NCBI RefSeq assembly: GCF_005845365.1
Contig: NZ_CP040509.1
Span: forward strand, 1-64,000
Direction: 5' to 3'
Source of the DNA: Rhodoluna limnophila
GTDB taxonomy: Bacteria; Actinomycetota; Actinomycetes; Actinomycetales; Microbacteriaceae
Length of the DNA: 64,000 nt
Position numbers and translations under genes: made by a program. Below the pieces are notes generated by a model, which worked only from the letters and a program-made list of their open reading frames with translations, did not search any database and was not told the DNA's origin. Positions 57,401 to 64,000 of the stretch are shown here, piece by piece; position 1 is the stretch's first letter, and every line of letters begins with the position of its first letter.

Positions 57401-58273
57401 CTACTTCCTGCGTGGGAATTCCCTCAATAACCAATCCCCCAAAAGGCCTGGATCATGCGCTGGGTCAGATATTTTTGGGAAAATCTCAAAAATTGTCTTC
57501 TCGGCGGCGCCAAATCGTGCAATACTTTTTGATGAAGAACGGTTCTTCCCTTCGCCTTTTAGGCCTACGGATGAATCGGGGCCAGAACCCATTGCTGCGG
57601 CAGGTTGTGGCCCCTTCTTTTTTAACTTCATGCCTAGAGATGCGTCGATTACTTCACAGTTATTGATGAAGGGGCGCACCCAGTCAATCTCATCCATAGC
57701 TACATAGCGTCGCATCGCCCACCCTGCTAAGTCAGGCCCCCACAGAAGCTTTTCTGCGCTTGGGCTGCCAGGGAACACTCGGAGGTTTCTAGGAATCAAT
57801 CCATCCCTCGACGCTCTAGAAAAGAGCGCTGCATCGGCGTTCCTGGTCTTGTTGTCTTCCCTGCGTTCGTAGACAACTAAATTGCAACCCATACTAGAGA
57901 GCCTGCTGACAATTTGAACTAAACACTCTCTTCGGGCGTGTTCTAAATCATCATCCTCGATTTCAACTTGAACCGAAACAACCAACTCAGATTCATGGTT
58001 AGCGAGAACAGCAATGAAGTCCTTGATTTTTTCCGTCTCGCCGTTCTTATACATTTCCGTTGTATGCCAACGATGGCCGCCCACGATACTGAAGTAGTCA
58101 TCGCGAAAGTCGATCAAATCCTCAACATCAAGAATCGTCGCGGTTACCGTATAAAAAGGGAATTCCTCGTCACGATTTGAACGATAGCTCTCATCGATGA
58201 ACCCAACTAGACCACGATGACGGGCGTATAAGCTCTGCAACATTTCTTGCAGGCGGCGAGCTTCAGGATGCAT
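57401..58273 (-). CDS. DUF3800-like protein
   Basis: A 290-residue protein resembling the DUF3800 family, which has an RNase H-like fold. The N-terminal acidic motif is GLVGFIDESY, and the later LLWGPDLAGWAMRRY corresponds to the family's D-L-x-A-x-x-x-R element. Acidic positions could form a nuclease site, but activity is not established for the family. It is the last gene of the integrase operon, 21 bases after the preceding gene. The start codon ATG 58273 lacks a clear ribosome site. DUF3800 genes are frequent on mobile elements and near defence genes. Confidence 0.7.
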   Translation of the reverse strand: MHPEARRLQEMLQSLYARHRGLVGFIDESYRSNRDEEFPFYTVTATILDVEDLIDFRDDYFSIVGGHRWHTTEMYKNGETEKIKDFIAVLANHESELVVSVQVEIEDDDLEHARRECLVQIVSRLSSMGCNLVVYERREDNKTRNADAALFSRASRDGLIPRNLRVFPGSPSAEKLLWGPDLAGWAMRRYVAMDEIDWVRPFINNCEVIDASLGMKLKKKGPQPAAAMGSGPDSSVGLKGEGKNRSSSKSIARFGAAEKTIFEIFPKISDPAHDPGLLGDWLLREFPRRK

Positions 58274-58294
58274 TACTTGAGTCTAGGGTGATGG

Positions 58295-59170
58295 TCACAG
58301 TGCCTTGCTGAAGCTCGGGTATTTGACCGAAGCAAGACCCTGTCTATACTTTGCTAACTGCACAACTGTTGTCAAGAAATAGAGACTGAGCTGGAAAAGA
58401 CTAGCGATTTCTACCTCGCTTGTAGAGATGTGAAATGTAGTGCTACTTGTTTCGTCATGGTCTTCGAGGGCGCGCCTATTGAGAAGCATTAATCCAGCAG
58501 AACTATTTGCGTGAGCTATGCCACTCGCGCTTTGCCACACGGTTGAGATGAGATTAATACCATCCGAGCCAACGCCTAAGTCTTGAAGCACCTGCCCTGA
58601 CCAGCGGACCCGAGCCTTGATACCAGGAGTTTGAATCTCTGAGTTTGTTATTGGGCTGAGGCCAAGGGATACAACCGTGTTGTTTATTTTTTTGAGTTTT
58701 ACCTCAAGGGTTGGGTTTGCTGAAATCTCGATATCCTCTAATGCGTTACAAAGTAGTTTTGCCCCTCTCGCAGCTTGAACGAGAACCCGCCTTCTTCGCT
58801 CCTGAGGGTCATCAGGGTCCAAGAACCACATTGCAAGACTCGCGTGTTCAAGCGCTGAACGCACAAGGGTGTAAGCCGCCAGGTTTGGAATCAAATCGGT
58901 AGCCGTCAAATTTCTTATCGTTTGCAAGTGGTCTATGCAGGAGCTCAACGCATATTGCACCTCGGTCGTGAGAAGGTAGGGTTTCAGTGCCAGGTCATCT
59001 AGCCCAATAGCCGAAGTCATTGATCGGTGCTGAAAGGTCGAAGAGAATTCCAGTACCAGAGCATCGAAATCTTGAAAAAGCGCACCTAGACGAGCGTGCG
59101 CCTCTACTACCTGGTCAAGTTTTGGGTGACGGTTAAAACTAGTGCCCTGCTGGGCTCCCTCCGACTTCAA
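58295..59170 (-). CDS. Unknown alpha-helical protein coupled to the integrase
   Basis: A 291-residue protein of unknown function, predicted mostly helical. The segment LVRSALEHASLAMWFLDP and a later GIAHANSS recall DUF5677/HEPN-like helical proteins (R-x4-H spacing), but this resemblance is weak and I do not assign the family. The start is TTG 59170 in the sequence TTGA, overlapping the integrase stop by 4 bases, which implies translational coupling. It is probably cargo. Confidence 0.6.
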   Translation of the reverse strand: MKSEGAQQGTSFNRHPKLDQVVEAHARLGALFQDFDALVLEFSSTFQHRSMTSAIGLDDLALKPYLLTTEVQYALSSCIDHLQTIRNLTATDLIPNLAAYTLVRSALEHASLAMWFLDPDDPQERRRRVLVQAARGAKLLCNALEDIEISANPTLEVKLKKINNTVVSLGLSPITNSEIQTPGIKARVRWSGQVLQDLGVGSDGINLISTVWQSASGIAHANSSAGLMLLNRRALEDHDETSSTTFHISTSEVEIASLFQLSLYFLTTVVQLAKYRQGLASVKYPSFSKAL

Positions 59171-60420
59171 GAGTTCCCCTCACGGTGAATGTGTGCACCG
59201 AGCTTGTCCATCCAAGCAGCAGTTTGCGCGGGGTAGGCATGCCCGTAAACATCCAGGGTCATTTTTGCTGAGGAGTGACCGAGGATTTTGGAAACTTCTG
59301 GGATAGGCGCCCCCAGACTCGCAAGCAATGAACCAGTTGTGTGGCGAAGCGAGTGAATAACAACATTCTTCATGCCCAGTTTCTCGGTAGCAGGCTTGAA
59401 GTACTTTCTGCGGAAGAATCCATAGTCAAGCGCCTGACCATTTGCGCCAGTGAACACCCAGTCTCTGCCCCGTTTACCCTCTAGCAGAGGCTTGATCAGT
59501 TCCATCGTGTTCTGGTCTAGCGGCACTTCACGTGCTTCTCCAGTTTTTGTTGTGCCTGGGATAAATTCACCATTACCGTCACGCAATTTCTTGCCAAACT
59601 CGTCAGTAGTCCAAGAGTGTGCGACCTTTACGATCTTGGAACCTAGGTCGAAATCCTCGACGCGCAACGCTAAGGCTTCGTTTACTCGTAGACCGCAAGT
59701 GCCGAGAAAGATGACCAGAGAACGATGCGGTCCGCACTCGTCAGCCAACGCATATAGTTCCTGAGCGGTTAGACCTTCCTTGGCTTTAGTCGTGATCTTA
59801 GGAAGTTTGATACCAACGGCAGGGTTTCGAGCTAGCAACTCATCTTCAAGCGCAGATAGAAGTATCTGGTGGAGCAGGCGATATGACTGGCGGATAGTGG
59901 TAGGACCTACGCCGTCATCGACTAAAGCCGCGACCCACTTCTTGATGTCAGAAGTTGTAATAGAGGTTAGTTTGCGCTCGCCGAATGCGGGAAGCAAGTA
60001 GAGCTTCAACTGGGAGTTGTATGTGCCGAGTGTTTTACCTGTGATGTCTAGCTTGCCTTTCTTCCACTCAACAACGAACTCGCTAAAAGTCACTCGTGCA
60101 GACTCGGAGTCGATTGGACGCCCATCCTCGGCTGCCAACTCTGCACGCGACATCCACTTATTTGCGCTGTCGACGTCATCGAAAGACTTGGTGTAAACAC
60201 CAGATTCGTCGATAAAAGTCGCCACCCACTTGCGCTTTTTGCGTTCGACACCTTCTGCACATCGATCGAGTTCACTCTTTAGATTGCGCTTCCAACGCTC
60301 GGCGTCTTCTTGACGCTCAAAGTTTCGAGATTCCTCTCCGCCGTCATGAAATAAACGCGCCTGCCACATTCCTGTCGGCAGCTGCTTGATTCCAGGAATG
60401 CGGTTGACTTGCTTCGGCAT
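59167..60420 (-). CDS. int: Tyrosine-type site-specific integrase
   Basis: A 417-residue phage-family integrase. It has an N-terminal arm-binding AP2-like region (about 1-95), a core-binding SAM-like domain (about 108-195) and a catalytic domain with Arg245 (GLRVNEAL), His356 and Arg359 (HSLRH), His382 (LGHSS) and nucleophile Tyr392 (DVYGH). All catalytic positions are intact, so it should be active. Its ATG overlaps the upstream gene stop by one base, and its stop overlaps the downstream start by 4. Confidence 0.96.
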   Translation of the reverse strand: MPKQVNRIPGIKQLPTGMWQARLFHDGGEESRNFERQEDAERWKRNLKSELDRCAEGVERKKRKWVATFIDESGVYTKSFDDVDSANKWMSRAELAAEDGRPIDSESARVTFSEFVVEWKKGKLDITGKTLGTYNSQLKLYLLPAFGERKLTSITTSDIKKWVAALVDDGVGPTTIRQSYRLLHQILLSALEDELLARNPAVGIKLPKITTKAKEGLTAQELYALADECGPHRSLVIFLGTCGLRVNEALALRVEDFDLGSKIVKVAHSWTTDEFGKKLRDGNGEFIPGTTKTGEAREVPLDQNTMELIKPLLEGKRGRDWVFTGANGQALDYGFFRRKYFKPATEKLGMKNVVIHSLRHTTGSLLASLGAPIPEVSKILGHSSAKMTLDVYGHAYPAQTAAWMDKLGAHIHREGNS

Positions 60421-61052
60421 TACTTACCCTTCTTTAAGAGTTCATTTTTAGCACGCACCTCTGACGCTTTAGGGATCGATCCATTTGCACGCCCTATCTT
60501 TACGCGAGACTCGACCGTTCCAACAGCAACATCCTGGAACGCTGCGATTGACTTCAATGGAGCTACTACAGCAAGGAACGAAGCCATGTTGAACAAGGCC
60601 TCGGTTTGCCTTTGAAGCGTAAGCCCTCCCGCACGTTCTGGAGCGAAGTGGTAGCGCATGTGTTCTTCAAATAGCCAACGTCTTGTTTCTACAGAAAGTG
60701 GCGGAACTTTTTCGCCCGCGCCTGGGGTAGTAGACAAGAACGCCGCCATTGGAACAACAAACTTGTCACCAAATATGCGTGCTTCTTCCAACATCGCGAT
60801 CTCGTTGCCACCCGAAAGAGGTACAGCTAGGTCTAGCAACATAGTCGGCAGCCCAGCCAATGATTGCCCTGAAACAATCCAGTGACAAAAGTTCCCAGTG
60901 GCAGTCTTCTTTAGTTCGGCTGTTGCGAATACCGCACCTCGCTCAAGCGCGAGATCGATTCTTTTAGCCGTTGGCGAACGTCGCTCCATGTTCATGAAAT
61001 CACCCGATACTCTCTTTTTATCGGCACATAGATGCCGTGGTAAACTAGCCAT
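60420..61052 (-). CDS. Element protein with possible C-terminal HTH, upstream of integrase
   Basis: This 210-residue protein has no family I recognise. The C-terminal part, FQDVAVGTVESRVKIGRANG, resembles the recognition end of a helix-turn-helix as found in actinobacterial regulators, and the tail is very basic. The start may be ATG 61052, whose site lies beside a palindrome, or ATG 60995 (MNMERRSPTA). It begins the four-gene minus-strand operon with int and is divergent from the small HTH gene, so a regulatory role is plausible. Confidence 0.65.
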   Translation of the reverse strand: MASLPRHLCADKKRVSGDFMNMERRSPTAKRIDLALERGAVFATAELKKTATGNFCHWIVSGQSLAGLPTMLLDLAVPLSGGNEIAMLEEARIFGDKFVVPMAAFLSTTPGAGEKVPPLSVETRRWLFEEHMRYHFAPERAGGLTLQRQTEALFNMASFLAVVAPLKSIAAFQDVAVGTVESRVKIGRANGSIPKASEVRAKNELLKKGK

Positions 61053-61055
61053 TAC

Positions 61056-61068
61056 GGTATAGCATACC
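61056..61068. promoter_or_regulatory. Palindrome (candidate operator) between divergent element genes
   Basis: GGTATAGCATACC is a perfect inverted repeat (GGTAT/ATACC around AGC) in the 43-base gap between the int operon and the excisionase-like gene. Such placement is typical of an operator or recombination-switch control site. Confidence 0.55.
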
Positions 61069-61095
61069 AGATAAATGAGAGACTAAGGAGATTGA

Positions 61096-61272
61096 ATGAG
61101 TAAGAGCTCACAGTGCCTAACTGTGGGGCAGTTGGCAGATCGCTGGCAGAAGAGTGACAAGTGGATCTATAGCAATTACCGACGCATCGGACTGAAGGTA
61201 CTGCCTATTGGTCAGCAGCTTCGCTTCCCACTCTGGGAGGTCGAGGCATGGGAGCTAGCCAACCTACGTTAA
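61096..61272 (+). CDS. Excisionase-like small HTH protein (58 aa)
   Basis: ATG 61096, with TAAGGAG at 61084-61090, opens a 58-residue frame ending at 61272. The sequence contains TVGQLADRWQKSDKWIYSNY and FPLWEVEAWE, the pattern of the HTH_17/Xis winged-helix family (a helix-turn-helix, then a wing with an R-F-P-L-W-E-V-E-A-W element). It probably directs excision together with the integrase and may regulate the element. Confidence 0.82.
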   Translation: MSKSSQCLTVGQLADRWQKSDKWIYSNYRRIGLKVLPIGQQLRFPLWEVEAWELANLR

Positions 61273-61278
61273 AGCGAA

Positions 61279-61300
61279 CGCTCGGGCGGCAACCCGAGCG
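61279..61300 (+). repeat. Hairpin after the HTH gene
   Basis: CGCTCGGG (61279-61286) and CCCGAGCG (61293-61300) form a perfect 8-bp GC-rich stem with the loop CGGCAA. No T run follows, so it may attenuate or stabilise the transcript rather than terminate it. Confidence 0.6.
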
Positions 61301-61342
61301 CTCAGTATCAGAAACCAAACTCTACGAAAAGAAAGGTCCGAC

Positions 61343-61582
61343 ATGGCCAATTTAACCACGACTCCCCAGGCGGGAGAAACCTGTTTATCAGCTCAGGAAT
61401 TGCATGTCTATCGACATGTAGATAGTGAAAAGCTGCGAAGCAAAGCCCTGTTCACAGGCACAACCCTTACGAATTGCGGTAACGGCGCTCGCGGCAGTTT
61501 TGCAAACCTTGTCGCTACTCATGAAAAAGCTCTAGTTTTTGCAAACCGCAACATGGTAGGCGGTGGCTCATGGATCGCCTAA
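61343..61582 (+). CDS. Hypothetical element protein (79 aa)
   Basis: A 79-residue unknown protein with a good ribosome site (AAAGAAAGG upstream of ATG 61343). It has no recognisable domain; it is rich in Thr, Ala and Gly. Its 3' end overlaps the primase-polymerase start by 13 bases, indicating that it belongs to the replication operon. Confidence 0.6.
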   Translation: MANLTTTPQAGETCLSAQELHVYRHVDSEKLRSKALFTGTTLTNCGNGARGSFANLVATHEKALVFANRNMVGGGSWIA

Positions 61583-62421
61583 ATCAAGCTCTCGCGTGGT
61601 CAAAGTTTCGCCCAGTGTTTCCCGCATATGAATCAGACACTTGGGTAGGCGGCAGTTTACATAAGCGCAAAAGCCCCGCAATTCGAAATGGTCATCTTGA
61701 CGCTACCCAAGAGGAACCACTAGTCCGAAGCATTTGGGCAGCTAGCCCTAATCGCCTAGTTGGAGTCTGGTTGGGTGACGAAATCGTGGTAAATGATATC
61801 GACGTTGATCTGGATAAGGCGGAAGACGGCTTCAATTTTCTTCTTGAAAACAATCTAGAAACACCTGAAAGCTATTCGCAAATCACACCGTCTGGCGGAA
61901 AGCACATTTTTTATCGCAATCCAGGAAAGCCACTAGGTCCAGACAACAACTACCGATCGCCCGATAAAAAGACAATCCGCACGGGGTTGGATCGAAAGAC
62001 TGGCAGTTCGTATGTCATTGCCTACTCGGATACTCCACCCAATTTCGCGGAACTCGCCGATGCTCCCCAGTGGCTGCTTGATGAAACAAAAACCGCGCAG
62101 CTTAACGAGTACTCAGGGACTTTAGCTGACTGGATTGAAAACCTGAATCCCGCAACTGCCGATTATCGAGTGGTGGACGCTATCAAGCGATTCCCGACCG
62201 AGGATTTCGATCACCAAGTAATGATCACCAAGCAGACCGAGCTCGTTCTACTTGGGGCAGCTGGACACCCAGGAATCGCCGAGGCGCTAGAGCTTTTCCA
62301 GGCGCTCTGGCTCTTTGGCGATTACAACACAAACGAATACCGCATCGAATGGACTGCCGCTCTAGAGGGAGCTGTCCGCAAATTTGGCGGCCCTGAAGCA
62401 AGCAAGGAAAAAAACAAATGA
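61570..62421 (+). CDS. Bifunctional DNA primase/polymerase (Prim-Pol domain)
   Basis: A 283-residue Prim-Pol protein. The catalytic metal-binding motif DIDVD (76-80) and the TPSGGKH motif (106-112) are intact, followed by the conserved region around RSPDKKTIRTGLD. Such enzymes prime and extend DNA during replication of plasmids, satellites and actinobacterial ICEs. It overlaps the following ATPase gene by 4 bases (ATGA). Confidence 0.9.
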   Translation: MDRLNQALAWSKFRPVFPAYESDTWVGGSLHKRKSPAIRNGHLDATQEEPLVRSIWAASPNRLVGVWLGDEIVVNDIDVDLDKAEDGFNFLLENNLETPESYSQITPSGGKHIFYRNPGKPLGPDNNYRSPDKKTIRTGLDRKTGSSYVIAYSDTPPNFAELADAPQWLLDETKTAQLNEYSGTLADWIENLNPATADYRVVDAIKRFPTEDFDHQVMITKQTELVLLGAAGHPGIAEALELFQALWLFGDYNTNEYRIEWTAALEGAVRKFGGPEASKEKNK

Positions 62422-63578
62422 ACGACAACAGCAAATCTGCCCAAACCCTAAAAATTGCGGCGCTCGCCGAAATCAAATACGAAGAGATGAAGGCTACTGA
62501 CGAGGCAAAGTCCAAAATCGCGTCTGAAAACTTCAACGGATCAATCGAACTGACACTCGAAGATTTGAAAGCTACCAAAGGCAGCTATCTGGTCGAAGAT
62601 CTGATTTTTGTCGAGTCGATTAACTTCATGATCGCACGACCCAATCTCGGCAAGACCTATGCCTATGTGGACATGAGCTGCCGCATTGTCTTTGAGCTTC
62701 CTTGGTTGGGCAAGCAAACGCGCTCAGGCAAGATCCTCATAGTTCTTGGCGAGGGTAAGGCGGGTTTTTATAAGCGTTTAGAGGCTTGGATTCAGGTACA
62801 CGGGTATGACATGGATGACCTGCGAGGGAAACTATTTTTCATCGATGGCGCCAATCTGTTCAACGATGAAAGCATCAAAAAGATTTCTGATGTAGCTAAC
62901 CGTGAAGCGGTGGATCTAATCATTTTTGATACCTGGGCGGCCACCTCGGGTGTCACCGATGAAAATGCGGGTGCATTGAATTCAGAGGCATTAAATCGCG
63001 CAGTCAAGATTCGCCCTGAATCAGCACTGCTATTCGTGCATCACCCAACGAAAAATACAGAGCAGACCGATCGCCCAGAAATGCGAGGATCAAGTGCTCT
63101 CAAGGGCCGCGCCGATTGTGTGATGACCATGTACGACGAAAGCAAGAGCTTCGTGCCAACCACGGGTGGAAAACAAGCCTGGATTGCGTTGTCCACTGAT
63201 TTTGCACATGGTGGCAAAAACCGCAATGCACTAACCGAAACCATTCGAGGGCTTTACCTTGCCGACATTGGAGAAGAGGGCAAGATCTTTACTCAGATTG
63301 AGTCTGAATCAATGTCGAAGCAAGCCTCTCGCGTGCGCGAGAAGTTGGTTGGCGTTATGACCGTGGTCGAATTCGCCAAAGCACTTCAAATGTCTGCGGC
63401 ATCAGCGCGACGTTACCTAGATAAGGCCACGTCAGAGGGGATTGCTGTCTGTCACAAGGGTGCAACGCCGACCGACGCAGATCGTTTTGAGCTGTCAGAA
63501 ACGGCAAAACGTTCAAAGGAACCGAACTTCGCCTACCTGGCTGAAGTAAACGAGATGAATAAGAAAAAGGAAATCTAA
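62418..63578 (+). CDS. RepA-like replicative AAA/RecA-type ATPase
   Basis: A 386-residue protein related to the RepA/AAA_25 helicase group. The P-loop reads ARPNLGKT (73-80), with Ala instead of the first Gly; Walker B is DLIIFDTWA with Asp171. The conserved HHPTKN and RGSSALKGRAD blocks match RepA-type hexameric helicases. A C-terminal winged-helix-like region (about 310-370) follows. With the Prim-Pol it makes a two-component replication module. Confidence 0.88.
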   Translation: MNDNSKSAQTLKIAALAEIKYEEMKATDEAKSKIASENFNGSIELTLEDLKATKGSYLVEDLIFVESINFMIARPNLGKTYAYVDMSCRIVFELPWLGKQTRSGKILIVLGEGKAGFYKRLEAWIQVHGYDMDDLRGKLFFIDGANLFNDESIKKISDVANREAVDLIIFDTWAATSGVTDENAGALNSEALNRAVKIRPESALLFVHHPTKNTEQTDRPEMRGSSALKGRADCVMTMYDESKSFVPTTGGKQAWIALSTDFAHGGKNRNALTETIRGLYLADIGEEGKIFTQIESESMSKQASRVREKLVGVMTVVEFAKALQMSAASARRYLDKATSEGIAVCHKGATPTDADRFELSETAKRSKEPNFAYLAEVNEMNKKKEI

Positions 63579-63580
63579 CT

Positions 63581-63988
63581 ATGGATGAAGAAATCACGGC
63601 ACGTCTACCTTTCGGGCCAGAACACCCCTGGTATGAGTTCGTGGCTGTTTATAAGCACCTGGCACTGAAGAAAACGCCGCACGGTGGGCTAAAGGAAGTA
63701 GCGGCCCGCTCAAGTTTGATCTCAGCAGGTTTGAAAATTAGCTCCACTTTCACTGAAACTCACGAGGTTGGTCGAATTAGCTTTCCGCTTTCTGATGTTG
63801 CCAAAGTTGGCAAGGAACTGCTGACCGTGCTTGAAGGTCGGGGGTGGGAACTGCTCACCCAGGGAAACGATCGTTTTGTTCTGAGAAAGTCGCTACCCCT
63901 ACAAAACGGTGAAACTACCATGCCTATGGCGTTTCTAAATGTCCTGCCACTGCTCGGAGTCAGCCCAAAACAGGACTGGTCAATCTAG
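63581..63988 (+). CDS. Hypothetical element protein (135 aa)
   Basis: A 135-residue protein of unknown function, starting ATG 63581, 2 bases after the ATPase stop. Sequence is mixed alpha/beta with no motif I recognise. Its position suggests it belongs to the replication operon. The stop is at 63986-63988, and 12 bases remain before the window ends. Confidence 0.6.
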   Translation: MDEEITARLPFGPEHPWYEFVAVYKHLALKKTPHGGLKEVAARSSLISAGLKISSTFTETHEVGRISFPLSDVAKVGKELLTVLEGRGWELLTQGNDRFVLRKSLPLQNGETTMPMAFLNVLPLLGVSPKQDWSI

Positions 63989-64000
63989 CCGCGTTTAGTA

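Larger units (their letters stand above)
57317..64000. mobile_element. Integrated genetic element (left part), inserted at tRNA-Arg
   Basis: From the 3' end of tRNA-Arg(ACG) to the end of the window, genes are of mobile-element type: tyrosine integrase, excisionase-like HTH, primase-polymerase, RepA-like ATPase, and unknown proteins with AT-richer codons than the chromosome. I found no second copy of the tRNA 3' end within the window, so the right boundary lies beyond 64000. No phage structural or conjugation genes are visible here. It could be a satellite, an actinobacterial integrative conjugative element or an integrated plasmid. Confidence 0.75.

Noticed and set aside
57401-57707. Plus-strand open frames opposite the DUF3800-like gene
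   Set aside because: They are short and antisense to a longer frame in an operon with coherent family motifs.

Overview
The window starts at a chromosomal replication origin and its conserved gene block (dnaA, oriC, dnaN, recF, dciA, gyrB, gyrA, a DUF3566 gene, tRNA-Ile, tRNA-Ala). Gene content points to an actinobacterium: the fhaA-fhaB-pstP-ftsW-pbpA-pknA-pknB cluster facing crgA and a trpG/pabA-type gene, LCP, DUF3566 and DciA proteins, and many GTG/TTG starts. Moderate base composition, very short intergenic gaps and frequent 1-8 bp start/stop overlaps suggest a small-genome planktonic member of the Microbacteriaceae (Luna/Rhodoluna-like). That placement is inference from protein style, not a database match.

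Layout. 1-10293: origin region and replication/topology genes, with two tRNAs. 10434-18081: mixed housekeeping and transport genes (membrane proteins, SDR and Gfo/Idh/MocA oxidoreductases, MFS carrier, LysE/ArgO exporter, DUF305 lipoprotein, solitary adenine methylase, cyclophilin, rhomboid). 18164-27797: cell division and Ser/Thr phosphorylation cluster. 27939-32089: a secreted protein, TrhO, M13 peptidase and thioesterase. 32093-35277: minus-strand operon of a ferric-reductase-like membrane flavoprotein, two FMN-binding proteins and ApbE, an extracytoplasmic flavin electron-transfer module. 35389-38760: plus-strand ATP-grasp / alpha-E / transglutaminase trio, followed by an alpha/beta hydrolase. 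39680-45162: acetyltransferase, second solitary methylase, TPP-riboswitch-controlled thiamine importer without its ATPase, and an AT-richer pair of unknown secreted and membrane proteins. 45179-56973: efflux pump, D,D-carboxypeptidase, phosphoglucomutase, prephenate dehydratase, lipid kinase, serS, HAD phosphatase, tRNA-Ser, LCP protein, GH13 glucosidase.

57029-64000: tRNA-Ser(GCT) and tRNA-Arg(ACG), then the left part of an integrated element that runs off the window. It has a tyrosine integrase in a four-gene minus-strand operon with a possible HTH protein upstream and two cargo-like genes downstream (an unknown alpha-helical protein and a DUF3800-like protein). A short palindrome separates this from a divergent excisionase-like HTH gene, which is followed by a primase-polymerase, a RepA-like ATPase and an unknown gene. 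This element is the least ordinary part of the window. The flavinylation operon, the riboswitch with its competing Shine-Dalgarno hairpin and several unexplained inverted repeats are the other main points of interest.
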